From: Streptomyces bambusae
GTDB lineage: Bacteria; Actinomycetota; Actinomycetes; Streptomycetales; Streptomycetaceae
Assembly (NCBI RefSeq): GCF_020532645.1
Contig: NZ_JAJAUZ010000017.1
Span: forward strand, 1-64,000
DNA length: 64,000 bases
Direction: 5' to 3'
The notes beneath the pieces are model-generated. The model saw only the letters and a list, made by a program, of their open reading frames with translations. It did no database searches and was not told the origin of the DNA. Below are positions 9,043 through 17,052 of this stretch, in pieces; within the stretch, counting starts at the first letter, position 1; every line of letters starts with the position of its first letter. The position numbers were made by a program, and so were the translations under genes.

Positions 9043-9405
9043 GTGGATCGTGTCGCGCTGCGCGGCCTGAAGGCTCGCGGGCACCACGGCGTCTTCCCCC
9101 GGGAGCGCGAAGAGGGCCAGACCTTCATCGTGGACCTTGTGCTGCACATCGACACCCGCCCGGCGGCGGCCGACGACGACCTGGCGAAGACCGTCCACTA
9201 CGGGATCGTCGCCGAAGAGGTCGTCGCCGTGGTCGAGGGCGAGCCGGTCGACCTGATCGAGACCCTCGCCGAGCGGATCGCCCAGCAGTGCCTGGGGCAC
9301 GAGGCGGTCGCCGAGGTCGAGGTCGTCGTCCACAAGCCGGACGCGCCCATCACGGTGCCCTTCGACGACGTGACCATCACGATCACCCGGAGGCGCGGAG
9401 CATGA
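9043..9405 (+). CDS. folB: Dihydroneopterin aldolase
   Basis: Cleaves 7,8-dihydroneopterin to 6-hydroxymethyl-7,8-dihydropterin and glycolaldehyde. The 120 residues cover the whole family length, with ALRGLKARGHHGVF at the N terminus (the HGxF pocket), VHYGIVAEEV, LIETLAERIA and a C-terminal VVVHKPDAPI. I prefer the GTG at 9043 (MDRVALRG) because GGAG at 9031-9034 lies eight bases upstream; the GTG at 9034 overlaps that site. It is coupled to folK by ATGA. The 283 bases before it hold no gene; a TAAATT and GAAGGAGG at about 8943-8957 may mark a promoter/leader. Confidence 0.94.
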   Translation: MDRVALRGLKARGHHGVFPREREEGQTFIVDLVLHIDTRPAAADDDLAKTVHYGIVAEEVVAVVEGEPVDLIETLAERIAQQCLGHEAVAEVEVVVHKPDAPITVPFDDVTITITRRRGA

Positions 9406-10010
9406 ACGACGGCCTGAAAGCCCAGAGCGACCCGACGGTGCAGCCGGTGCCGGCCTCGGTGGTGGAGGCCGTGGACGCGGCCGACGTCACCCTGTCCAAC
9501 CCGAAGTGGGCCGTCATCGCCCTCGGCGCGAACCTCGGCAACCGCCTGGAGACCCTCCAGGGGGCCGTGGATGCCCTCGGCGACACCCCCGGCCTGCGCG
9601 TCAAGGCCGTCTCCCGCGTCTACGAGACCGAGCCCTGGGGCGTCGAGCCCGGCTCGCAGCCCTCGTACTTCAACGCGGTCGTCCTCGTGAAGACCACCCT
9701 GCCGCCGGGCTCGCTGCTGGAACGCGGCCAGGCCGTCGAGGAGGCCTTCGACCGGGTCCGCGAGGAGCGCTGGGGACCGCGCACCATCGACGTCGACATC
9801 GTGGCGTACGCGGACGTGGTCTCGGACGACCCCGTCCTCACCCTGCCGCACCCCCGCGCGCACCTGCGCGCCTTCGTGCTGGCCCCCTGGCAGGACGTTC
9901 AGCCCGACGCGGAGCTGCCCGGCCACGGCCCGGTCGCGGCCCTGCTGGCCGCCCTCGGCACGTCGGGCATCACGCCGCGCACCGACCTGGAACTCCGCCT
10001 GCCGGAGTAG
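9402..10010 (+). CDS. folK: 2-amino-4-hydroxy-6-hydroxymethyldihydropteridine pyrophosphokinase
   Basis: Transfers pyrophosphate from ATP to 6-hydroxymethyl-dihydropterin, making the substrate of FolP. The protein is 202 residues; the HPPK core starts near residue 36 (WAVIALGANLGNR) and contains RVYETEPWG, YFNAVV and RWGPRTIDVDIV, with the two Asp residues that bind magnesium. The first 35 residues are an Ala/Val-rich extension absent from short HPPKs. Its ATG overlaps the folB stop (ATGA). It is followed 46 bases later by a DUF3180 gene, a neighbour often found beside folK in actinobacteria. Confidence 0.95.
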   Translation: MNDGLKAQSDPTVQPVPASVVEAVDAADVTLSNPKWAVIALGANLGNRLETLQGAVDALGDTPGLRVKAVSRVYETEPWGVEPGSQPSYFNAVVLVKTTLPPGSLLERGQAVEEAFDRVREERWGPRTIDVDIVAYADVVSDDPVLTLPHPRAHLRAFVLAPWQDVQPDAELPGHGPVAALLAALGTSGITPRTDLELRLPE

Positions 10011-10056
10011 TCGTTAGCCTGGAGCCGCACAAAAGCAGAGAGCGGGGAGCGGGCAC

Positions 10057-10551
10057 GTGAAGCAACTGAGGCCGGTCGTCCTCACCGGCATCTTCCTGGT
10101 CGCCGGCGTCCTGTCCTGGGCGGGCGCCCGGCTGTGGAACGCGTACGGGACCCTGCCCGGGGTGCCGCTCGCGGCCCCCATCGTGCTCGCGGTGATCGCC
10201 GTCGTGCTGCTGGCGACCGCCCTGTCGCTGCGCGGCCGGCTGAAGGCCCAGCGCGAGCGGCGGCCCGGCGCCAAGGGCGTGGAGCCGCTGATGGCGGCCC
10301 GTTCCGTGGTGTTCGGACAGGCCAGCGCGCTGGTCGCGGCGCTCGTGGCGGGCATGTACGGCGGCACCGGGCTCTTCCTGGTCCTCGACGGCCTGGAGGT
10401 CCCGGCCCGCCGCGACCAGGCCCTGTACGCCGGTCTCGCGGTCCTGGCGGGCGCCGGCGTCATCGCCGCCGCCCTGTTCCTGGAGCGCGTCTGCAAGCTC
10501 CCGGAGGACACCGACGACTCCGGCCAGGGCAACGCCCGCGCCCGCGCCTGA
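10057..10551 (+). CDS. DUF3180 integral membrane protein
   Basis: A 164-residue protein with four strongly hydrophobic segments (about residues 8-28, 38-60, 88-112 and 125-148), matching DUF3180 by length, topology and position after folK. Start is the GTG at 10057 with GGGGAG upstream. The role is unknown. Position at the end of the folate transcript and the long terminator that follows at 10581-10620 make it the last gene of the unit. Confidence 0.78.
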   Translation: MKQLRPVVLTGIFLVAGVLSWAGARLWNAYGTLPGVPLAAPIVLAVIAVVLLATALSLRGRLKAQRERRPGAKGVEPLMAARSVVFGQASALVAALVAGMYGGTGLFLVLDGLEVPARRDQALYAGLAVLAGAGVIAAALFLERVCKLPEDTDDSGQGNARARA

Positions 10552-10580
10552 CGGGCCCGGCCGCACCACGGCAGTACGCA

Positions 10581-10620
10581 CGGAAGCCCTGCAACCCCGC
10601 CGAGGGGTGCAGGGCTTCCG
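10581..10620. terminator. Bidirectional terminator between DUF3180 gene and folE
   Basis: A stem of about 17 bp with a one-base bulge (CGGAAGCCCTGCA/ACCCC against GGGGT/GCAGGGCTTCCG) and a five-base loop lies between two convergent genes. There is no long T tract, as usual in Streptomyces. Confidence 0.85.
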
Positions 10621-10640
10621 CCGTTCGGGGGGTCTTCCGG

Positions 10641-11246
10641 TCAGCGCGCCATGATCAGGCTCATGGCCTCGTTGCGGGTCGCGCCGTCGCGGAGCTGGCC
10701 GCGGACGGCCGAGGTGATGGTCTTCGCACCGGGCTTGCGCACCCCGCGCATGGTCATGCACATGTGCTCGCACTCGATCACCACGATCACTCCGCGGGGC
10801 TCCAGGATCTCCATGAGCGAGTCCGCGATCTGGGTGGTCAGGCGCTCCTGCACCTGGGGGCGGCGGGCGTACACGTCCACCAGCCGCGCCAGCTTCGACA
10901 GGCCGGTGATCTTGCCGTCGGTGGACGGGATGTAGCCGACGTGGGCCACTCCGTGGAAGCTCACCAGGTGGTGCTCGCAGACCGACTGCACCTCGATGTC
11001 CTTCACGAGGACCATTTCGTCGTGCCCGAGGTCGAACGTGGTCGTGAGGACGTCCTCCGGCCGCTGGTACAGCCCGGCGAATATCTCCTTGTACGCCCGC
11101 GCCACCCGGCCGGGGGTCTCCAGGAGGCCTTCGCGGTCCGGGTCCTCGCCGACCGCGATGAGGAGCTCACGGACGGCGGCCTCGGCGCGCTTCTCGTCGA
11201 ATTCGCCGATCGTGCCCGTGCCGTCGAGAGTCACTGGGTCGGTCAT
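10641..11246 (-). CDS. folE: GTP cyclohydrolase I
   Basis: Catalyses the first step of pterin synthesis, GTP to 7,8-dihydroneopterin triphosphate. The 201-residue protein has [10 protein letters not shown], the zinc-binding [10 protein letters not shown] and the second zinc Cys in [11 protein letters not shown], plus [12 protein letters not shown] five bases upstream fixes the ATG at 11246. It is convergent with the folP-folK set yet completes the same pathway, with the strong hairpin at 10581-10620 between them. It lies downstream of ftsH in the same direction, but a perfect 16-bp stem at 11301-11338 separates the two. Confidence 0.96.
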   Translation of the reverse strand: MTDPVTLDGTGTIGEFDEKRAEAAVRELLIAVGEDPDREGLLETPGRVARAYKEIFAGLYQRPEDVLTTTFDLGHDEMVLVKDIEVQSVCEHHLVSFHGVAHVGYIPSTDGKITGLSKLARLVDVYARRPQVQERLTTQIADSLMEILEPRGVIVVIECEHMCMTMRGVRKPGAKTITSAVRGQLRDGATRNEAMSLIMAR

Positions 11247-11300
11247 CTGTGCCTCGTTCCCTGTCTTCCGTACCCGCGCGCGAACGTACGCACGCGAAAG

Positions 11301-11338
11301 TGCCGCGCCCCCCAGGCTAGAACCTGGGGGGCGCGGCA
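11301..11338 (-). terminator. ftsH terminator
   Basis: A perfect 16-bp stem (TGCCGCGCCCCCCAGG and its complement) with the six-base loop CTAGAA, 31 bases after the ftsH stop and 55 bases before the folE start. It would end ftsH transcripts; partial read-through into folE is possible. Confidence 0.85.
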
Positions 11339-11368
11339 TCCATTCCGGGCCGGTCGGGCGGCCGGGGG

Positions 11369-13390
11369 TCAGGCCTCGGGGCGGTCCTCCGGGGCCACCT
11401 CCAGGCCCTTGTCCGTGGAGACCGGGGCCGCGCTGCCGTTCGCCGCGTTCGTCAGCGACAGCTCCTTGGGGGAGAGCACCGGCGGACGGGTGGACGGGGT
11501 GCGGCGGGCGGAGCCGGTCCACGCGGGGCGGGCCGGGCGCTTGACGATGGTCGAGAAGATCTCGGCGATCTCCTCCTTGCCCAGCGTCTCCTTCTCCAGG
11601 AGGGCGAGGACCAGGTTGTCGAGGACGTCGCGGTTCTCGACCAGGATCTCCCAGGCCTCGTTGTGCGCGGTCTCGATGAGCTTCTTGACCTCTTCGTCGA
11701 CCAGCGCCGCGACCTCTTCCGAGTAGTCGCGCTGGTGCGCCATCTCGCGGCCCAGGAACGGCTCGGTGTTGTCGCCGCCGAACTTGATCGCACCCAGGCG
11801 CTCGGTCATGCCGTACTGGGTGACCATCGCGCGGGCCGTGGCGGTGGCCTTCTCGATGTCGTTGGCCGCGCCGGTGGTCGGGTCGTGGAAGACCAGTTCC
11901 TCGGCGGCGCGCCCGCCCAGCATGTACGCCAGCTGGTCGAGCATCTCGTTGCGCGTGGTCGAGTACTTGTCCTCGTCGGGCAGGACCATGGTGTAGCCCA
12001 GGGCCCGGCCGCGGGACAGGATCGTGATCTTGTGTACCGGGTCGGAGTTCGGGGAGGCCGCCGCGACCAGGGCGTGTCCGCCCTCGTGGTACGCGGTGAT
12101 CTTCTTCTCCTTGTCGGACATGATCCGGGTCCGCTTCTGCGGGCCCGCCACGACGCGGTCGATCGCCTCGTCCAGCATGTGGTTGTCGATCAGCTTCTTG
12201 TCCGAGCGGGCGGTCAGCAGCGCCGCCTCGTTCAGCACGTTCGACAGATCGGCACCGGTGAAGCCGGGGGTGCGGCGGGCGACGGCCGACAGGTCGACGT
12301 CCGGAGCGACCGGCTTGCCCTTCTGGTGGACCTTGAGGATCTCCAGGCGGCCCTGCATGTCCGGCCGGTCGACGGCGATCTGCCGGTCGAAGCGGCCCGG
12401 GCGCAGCAGCGCCGGGTCGAGGATGTCCGGCCGGTTCGTGGCGGCGATCAGGATGACGCCGCCCTTCACGTCGAAGCCGTCCATCTCGACGAGCAGCTGG
12501 TTGAGGGTCTGCTCGCGCTCGTCGTGACCGCCGCCGAGGCCCGCACCGCGGTGCCGGCCGACGGCGTCGATCTCGTCGACGAAGACGATGGCCGGGGCGT
12601 TGGCCTTGGCCTGCTCGAACAGGTCGCGGACGCGCGAGGCGCCGACACCCACGAACATCTCGACGAAGTCGGAGCCGGAGATCGAGTAGAAGGGGACGCC
12701 CGCCTCGCCCGCGACGGCGCGCGCGAGCAGCGTCTTGCCCGTACCGGGCGGGCCGTACAGCAGCACGCCCTTGGGGATCTTGGCGCCGACGGCCTGGAAC
12801 TTCGCCGGCTCCTGGAGGAACTCCTTGATCTCGTGGAGCTCCTCGACGGCCTCGTCCGACCCGGCCACGTCGGCGAACGTGGTCTTCGGGGTGTCCTTGG
12901 TGATGAGCTTGGCCTTGGACTTCCCGAAGTTCATGACCCGGGAGCCGCCGCCCTGCATCTGGTTCATCAGGAACAGGAACACCACGACGATCAGGACGAA
13001 CGGGAGGAGCGAGAGCAGGACCCCGAGGAACGGGTTCGTCTTGTCGGGCGAGACCGAGTAGCCGCTCGGGATCTGGCCGTTGTCGGAGCCGGCCTGCAGC
13101 TGCTTGGCGATGTCGACGCCCTGGTCGCCGATGTAGTTCGCCTGGAACTTGCTGCCGCTCTCGTCGTCGAGCTTCTGGCCGTCCTTCAGCTCGATCTTGA
13201 TCATCTGGGAGTCACCGGTGGTCAGCTTCGCCGACTCGACCTGGTTCTGGCTGATCGCGTGCAGAACCTTGCTGGTGTCCACCGACTTGTAGCCGCCGGA
13301 CGAACCAACGACATTCATCAACACGACCACGGCGAGGACGGCCAGCACGATCCACATGACCGGCCCACGGAAGTATCGCTTCACGTCCAT
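11369..13390 (-). CDS. ftsH: ATP-dependent zinc metalloprotease FtsH
   Basis: A membrane-anchored AAA+ protease that extracts and degrades membrane and cytoplasmic proteins, acting as a hexamer. In the 673 residues, membrane segments lie at about 10-28 and 122-142. Walker A is GPPGTGKT (213-220), Walker B VDEID (271-275), the pore loop is in FVEMFVG, the SRH is at [17 protein letters not shown], and the zinc site is HEGGH (435-439). The C-terminal 55 residues are a Pro/Ser/Thr-rich tail. The ATG at 13390 is preceded not by a normal spacer but by a hairpin (13395-13415) that separates it from the strong AGGAGGGA site at 13415-13422. It heads the ftsH-folE strand. Confidence 0.96.
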   Translation of the reverse strand: MDVKRYFRGPVMWIVLAVLAVVVLMNVVGSSGGYKSVDTSKVLHAISQNQVESAKLTTGDSQMIKIELKDGQKLDDESGSKFQANYIGDQGVDIAKQLQAGSDNGQIPSGYSVSPDKTNPFLGVLLSLLPFVLIVVVFLFLMNQMQGGGSRVMNFGKSKAKLITKDTPKTTFADVAGSDEAVEELHEIKEFLQEPAKFQAVGAKIPKGVLLYGPPGTGKTLLARAVAGEAGVPFYSISGSDFVEMFVGVGASRVRDLFEQAKANAPAIVFVDEIDAVGRHRGAGLGGGHDEREQTLNQLLVEMDGFDVKGGVILIAATNRPDILDPALLRPGRFDRQIAVDRPDMQGRLEILKVHQKGKPVAPDVDLSAVARRTPGFTGADLSNVLNEAALLTARSDKKLIDNHMLDEAIDRVVAGPQKRTRIMSDKEKKITAYHEGGHALVAAASPNSDPVHKITILSRGRALGYTMVLPDEDKYSTTRNEMLDQLAYMLGGRAAEELVFHDPTTGAANDIEKATATARAMVTQYGMTERLGAIKFGGDNTEPFLGREMAHQRDYSEEVAALVDEEVKKLIETAHNEAWEILVENRDVLDNLVLALLEKETLGKEEIAEIFSTIVKRPARPAWTGSARRTPSTRPPVLSPKELSLTNAANGSAAPVSTDKGLEVAPEDRPEA

Positions 13391-13394
13391 CCAT

Positions 13395-13415
13395 ACGGGG
13401 TGCGATGCACCCCGT
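13395..13415 (-). promoter_or_regulatory. Hairpin between ftsH ribosome site and start codon
   Basis: On the mRNA strand, ACGGGGTGC and GCACCCCGT form a perfect 9-bp stem with a 3-base loop. It lies exactly between AGGAGGGA (13415-13422) and the ATG at 13390. Unfolded, the spacing is 24 bases, too long for initiation. Folded, the stem would leave about four bases before the ATG. A direct effect on translation is inference. Confidence 0.5.
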
Positions 13416-13460
13416 CCCTCCTGCCCGTAGGTAAATGCTGCTGCGAGTGAGACTGTGCGT

Positions 13461-13481
13461 AAGAACCGAAGTTCGGTTCTT
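13461..13481. promoter_or_regulatory. Palindrome upstream of ftsH
   Basis: AAGAACCGAA and its exact complement flank a single central G at 13471, giving a 21-base perfect interrupted palindrome about 70 bases upstream of the ftsH start. It contains GAAC-N4-GTTC (13463-13474), the core pattern of Gram-positive LexA boxes, though its flanks are not a full consensus. It is a likely operator in the ftsH promoter. Confidence 0.45.
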
Positions 13482-13573
13482 CGGAATGTACCCCTGCATT
13501 GTCACCCGTGACATCGCGGTACGGCTGACAAACCCGCCTTCCCCTGCTCCAACGGCGGGAATCCCCGGCAGGT

Positions 13574-13599
13574 TCCCCGGCGGCCGGAACCGCCGGGGA
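13574..13599 (-). terminator. hpt terminator
   Basis: A perfect 10-bp stem (TCCCCGGCGG and complement) with loop CCGGAA begins 16 bases past the hpt stop codon, on the transcribed strand. Confidence 0.75.
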
Positions 13600-13614
13600 C
13601 GCGCGTACGGGCGG

Positions 13615-14178
13615 TCAGCCGCCGTAGACGTGCGGCGCGAGGGTGCCGACGAACGGCAGGTTGCGGTACTTCTCGGCGTAGTCCAGGCCGTACCCGACGA
13701 CGAACTCGTTCGGGATGTCGAAGCCGACCCACTTCACGTCGATGGCGACCTTGGCGGCATCGGGCTTGCGCAGCAGCGTGACGACCTCGAGGGAGGCCGG
13801 CTCGCGGGAGCCCAGGTTCGACAGCAGCCAGGACAGGGTCAGACCGGAGTCGATGATGTCCTCGACGATCAGGACGTGCCTGCCCTTGATGTCGGTGTCG
13901 AGGTCCTTGAGGATCCGGACCACGCCGGAGGACTGGGTGCCCGCGCCGTACGACGACACCGCCATCCAGTCCATGGTGAGCGGGGTGGACAAGGCGCGCG
14001 CCAGGTCCGCCATCACCATCACGGCGCCCTTGAGGACACCGACGATGAGCAGGTCCTTGCCCGCGTATTCCGCATCGATCTTCGCGGCCAGCTCGGCCAG
14101 CTTCGCGTCGATCTCTTCCTTGGTGATGAGCACCGACGCCAGGTCGCTGCCCATGTCCTTCTCGTCCACCCGTATCAC
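13615..14178 (-). CDS. hpt: Hypoxanthine phosphoribosyltransferase
   Basis: Salvages hypoxanthine and guanine to IMP and GMP using PRPP. The up to 187-residue type I phosphoribosyltransferase has the PRPP loop [18 protein letters not shown], the N-terminal [14 protein letters not shown] and the C-terminal [18 protein letters not shown]. Three in-frame starts compete: GTG 14178, GTG 14169 and ATG 14154. No ribosome site decides between them (GAAAG lies eight bases before 14169, GAGAAGG two bases before 14154), so the longest is given. It lies 60 bases downstream of tilS on the same strand, the order found beside ftsH in other actinobacteria. Confidence 0.93.
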   Translation of the reverse strand: MIRVDEKDMGSDLASVLITKEEIDAKLAELAAKIDAEYAGKDLLIVGVLKGAVMVMADLARALSTPLTMDWMAVSSYGAGTQSSGVVRILKDLDTDIKGRHVLIVEDIIDSGLTLSWLLSNLGSREPASLEVVTLLRKPDAAKVAIDVKWVGFDIPNEFVVGYGLDYAEKYRNLPFVGTLAPHVYGG

Positions 14179-14238
14179 TTTCGTTGTCGGCCGGGGCTCC
14201 GGGGGATGCCCGGAGGACTCAGCCGTGTTTCAGCACCA

Positions 14239-15276
14239 TCAGCCCTGCCGGATGACAAGTCTGCCACCCTGCCGCCGGGCCTCGACGCGGCCGGGCAGGT
14301 TGATGGCTCCCTGGCCGCGCCAGCCGGTGATCAGCCGGTCGACTTCTTCGATGTGCCGGGCGAACAGCGAGCCGGCGGGGGAACCGGCCGCGACGGCCGC
14401 CCTGCGCAGGACCCGGCGGCGGACGGCCGGGGGCAGGGCGTACAGCTTGGCGCACTCCAGCTGCCCGGCTTCGTCGCGTACGGATTCGTCGGCCCGGGCG
14501 GCCCAGGCGTCGAGCGCGTCGGCGTCGTCCCGGGACAGCTGGGCGGTCCGGGCGAGCGCTTCGACGACTCCCTTGCCCAGGGCCTTCTCGAGGGCGGGCA
14601 GCCCCTCGTGGCGCAGCCGGGACCGGGTGTACGCCGGGTCGGCGTTGTGCGGGTCGTCCCAGACGGGCAGGGACTGGACCATGCAGGCCTTGCGGGCGGT
14701 CTGCCGGTCGATGTCGAGGAAGGGCCGCCGGTAGCGGTCGGGGGCGGCACCGGCGCCGGTGCCGGCGGACTTCTCGGCCATGCCGGACAGCGAGCGGGTG
14801 CCGGAGCCGCGGGCGAGGCCGAGCAGGACGGTTTCGGCCTGGTCGTCGCGGGTGTGGCCGAGCAGGACGGCGGCGGCGCCGAGGCGTTCGGCGGCCGCGT
14901 CGAGGGCGGCGTAGCGGGCGTCACGGGCGGCCGCCTCGGGGCCGCCGTCGCGGCCGACGCTGACGGCGACGGCTTCCACCGGGTCCAGGCGCAGTGCGGT
15001 CATGCGGGTGGCGACCTCGGCTGCGCGCAGGTCCGAGCCGGGCTGGAGGCCGTGGTCGACGGTGATGCCGCCGGCGCGGACGGAGAGTTTGGGGGCCTCG
15101 AAGGCGAGTGCGGAGGCGAGCGCCATCGAGTCGGCGCCGCCGGAGCAGGCGACGAGGACCAGGGGGCGCGTGGCGGGGGGTGCCCCGTCGGGGGTGGTCG
15201 TGGTGTCGGTGAGGATGTCGTGGAGTACGCGGCGGACCGCCAGGCGTATCGCTGCGACCGCAGGATGGGGACCCAT
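14239..15276 (-). CDS. tilS: tRNA(Ile)-lysidine synthetase
   Basis: Converts the wobble cytidine of the CAU-anticodon tRNA-Ile to lysidine so that it reads AUA. The N-type ATP pyrophosphatase loop SGGADSM is at about residues 45-51, followed by [11 protein letters not shown] and [12 protein letters not shown]; the second half has the [10 protein letters not shown] and [12 protein letters not shown] segments of the TilS central domain. At 345 residues it is the short actinobacterial form without the long C-terminal domains. The 253 bases upstream (15277-15529) contain no gene and presumably its promoter. Confidence 0.93.
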   Translation of the reverse strand: MGPHPAVAAIRLAVRRVLHDILTDTTTTPDGAPPATRPLVLVACSGGADSMALASALAFEAPKLSVRAGGITVDHGLQPGSDLRAAEVATRMTALRLDPVEAVAVSVGRDGGPEAAARDARYAALDAAAERLGAAAVLLGHTRDDQAETVLLGLARGSGTRSLSGMAEKSAGTGAGAAPDRYRRPFLDIDRQTARKACMVQSLPVWDDPHNADPAYTRSRLRHEGLPALEKALGKGVVEALARTAQLSRDDADALDAWAARADESVRDEAGQLECAKLYALPPAVRRRVLRRAAVAAGSPAGSLFARHIEEVDRLITGWRGQGAINLPGRVEARRQGGRLVIRQG

Positions 15277-15529
15277 GTCCGGTGCCCTTCGGATGAGTTG
15301 GGGTGCCTCGTGGTGGTGCTACGGGGTGTGGCTCGGGATGCGTCCGAGCGGTCCGGCGGGGTCCGCGGGGCGGAGCCGGGCCGGATGTCACTCAGAGTGC
15401 GTCGATGGTGACAGAGGCGAGCGGTTCCCTGAGCATCGCACGCCCATCCACGGCCCACGGTCCCTCGGATGGGTGACGCTGAGGCCCCCACAGAGACACC
15501 TTTTCGCCTCACGCGTCACTCGTTTCGCG

Positions 15530-16678
15530 TCACCCCTCGTCATTCCCACCGGTGTCGCGGACGCCGTGGACGCGGGCGATCCAGTCGGCGGGGCGGGCGA
15601 TCTCGGCCTTGGTGGGGAGGGTGTTGGGCGAGGTCCACACCCGGTTGAAGCCGTCCATGCCGACCTGGCCGGCCACGGCCCGCACGAACCGCTCGCCGTC
15701 GCGGTACTGGCGCAGCTTGGCGTCGAGGCCCAGCAGCCGGCGGAGCGCGGCGTCGAGGCGGCCGGCGCCGCTGGCCCGGCGCTTCTGGAACTTCTCGCGG
15801 ATCTCGCCGACGGAGGGCACCACCTCGGGTCCCACGCCGTCCATGACGTAGTCGGCGTGGCCCTCCAGCAGGGACATCACGGCGGTCAGGCGGCCGAGCA
15901 CCTCGCGCTGCTCGGGGGTCTGCACGAGTTCGACGAGGGAGCGGCCGCCCTCGTCCTCCTCGCCTTCGGGGCGGGCGCCGGCGAGGGACTGGGCGGCTTC
16001 GCGGAGCCGTTCCAGCACGGTCGCGGGGTCCATCTCGGTGGCGCCGAGGAAGGACTGGATCTCGCCCTGGAGGTGGTCGCGCAGCCAGGGCACGGCGGTG
16101 AACTGGGTGCGGTGGGTCTCCTCGTGGAGGCACACCCACAGCCGGAAGTCGTGCGGGTCCACGTCCAGCTCGCGCTCCACGTGGACGATGTTGGGCGCGA
16201 CCAGGAGCAGCCGGCCGCCGCCGTGCGCCGAGCCGGGCAGGTCGGGTCCGGCCGGGGCGAACGTCTCGTACTGGCCGAGGACCCGGGAGGCGAGGAAGCT
16301 GAGCAGCATGCCGAGCTCCACGCCGGTGACCTTGCCGCCGACCGCGCCGAGCACGGCGCCGCCGGGGGAGGTGCCGCGGCGTTCCTGCATGCGGTCGAGG
16401 AGCGGGCCGAGGAGGGCGCGGAAGCCGGCCACGTTCGCCTTGGCCCAGCCGGCGCGGTCCACGACGAGGACAGGGGTGTCGTGGACGTCGGCGTCCTCGG
16501 GGAGCATCCGGGTGTAGGCCCGTACGTGCCGTTCGGATGCCTTGGCGTGTCTGCGCAACTCGGCCACCACGGCGCGGGCCTCGTCCCGCGTGACGTCCGG
16601 GCCGGGCCGTACGAGTCTCGTCGCGGTTGCCACCGCGAGGTTCCAGTCGACCATCTCCGCACCACCGATGCTCGTCAT
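15530..16678 (-). CDS. Zincin-like metalloprotease family protein (DUF2342/Zincin_2)
   Basis: A 382-residue protein of the family annotated as F420-biosynthesis-associated or zinc-dependent metalloprotease. The zincin core is LHEETHRTQF, an HExxH helix, at about residue 185, with LLEGHADYVMDG downstream supplying a third-ligand region. VDWNLAVATATRLVRPGP at the N terminus and FNRVWTSPNTLPTKAEI at the C terminus are family hallmarks. Activity and substrate are unknown. It lies in the conserved interval between tilS and dacB, and the 374 bases upstream are repeat-rich non-coding sequence. Confidence 0.85.
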   Translation of the reverse strand: MTSIGGAEMVDWNLAVATATRLVRPGPDVTRDEARAVVAELRRHAKASERHVRAYTRMLPEDADVHDTPVLVVDRAGWAKANVAGFRALLGPLLDRMQERRGTSPGGAVLGAVGGKVTGVELGMLLSFLASRVLGQYETFAPAGPDLPGSAHGGGRLLLVAPNIVHVERELDVDPHDFRLWVCLHEETHRTQFTAVPWLRDHLQGEIQSFLGATEMDPATVLERLREAAQSLAGARPEGEEDEGGRSLVELVQTPEQREVLGRLTAVMSLLEGHADYVMDGVGPEVVPSVGEIREKFQKRRASGAGRLDAALRRLLGLDAKLRQYRDGERFVRAVAGQVGMDGFNRVWTSPNTLPTKAEIARPADWIARVHGVRDTGGNDEG

Positions 16679-16720
16679 GCGTCAACCGTACGTGCCGCAC
16701 CCCCCGCCCGTGGACCCCTG

Positions 16721-16739
16721 GTCCTCAAACGCCGGACGG
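16721..16739 (-). repeat. Dispersed Streptomyces intergenic repeat, copy 1
   Basis: On the minus strand this reads CCGTCCGGCGTTTGAGGAC. A copy with one C-for-T change occurs at 27175-27193 on the plus strand. Both lie in non-coding spacers next to GC-rich stem-forming sequence. Confidence 0.6.
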
Positions 16740-16757
16740 TCCGACCTCGCCGTCGCC

Positions 16758-16949
16758 CTCGGCCCGGCCTCCGGCCTCCGCCGCCCCTCCAGCCCGTCCG
16801 GCACCCTCGGCCCGGCCTCCGGCCTCCGCCGCCCCTCCAGCCCGTCCGGCACCCTCGGCCCGGCCTTCCGGCCTCCGCGTCGCCCCCAGCCCGTCCAGCA
16901 CCCTCGGCACGCGGTCCGGGCTCCGCGGCGGGCCCAGCTTCGCCGGCGA
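16758..16949. repeat. 48-bp tandem repeat in the zincin-dacB spacer
   Basis: Four units with a 48-base period begin at 16758, 16806, 16854 and 16902. The first two are nearly identical (CCTCGGCCCGGCCTCCGGCC...), the third has a one-base shift in its core and the fourth has diverged. The remaining spacer to 17052 is G+C-rich and holds no convincing gene; open frames through it on both strands are Ala/Pro/Gly-rich artefacts of the repeat. Confidence 0.75.
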
Positions 16950-17052
16950 GGCTGGAATTGGCCCGGCCGAGCCGGAGTCCAGCCAGGCGGAGCCGGAGGG
17001 TGTCCGGCGGAGCCGGCGGCTGGGAGGGGCGAGGGTGGAGCGGGGCGGCGGG

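Noticed and set aside
16758..16949. CRISPR-like array
   Set aside because: Units are contiguous with no spacers and no cas gene is near; it is a simple tandem repeat. No CRISPR array was seen elsewhere.
16627..17040. Ala/Pro-rich repeat proteins in the zincin-dacB spacer
   Set aside because: They are created by the 48-bp tandem DNA repeat on both strands, with no ribosome site and biased composition.
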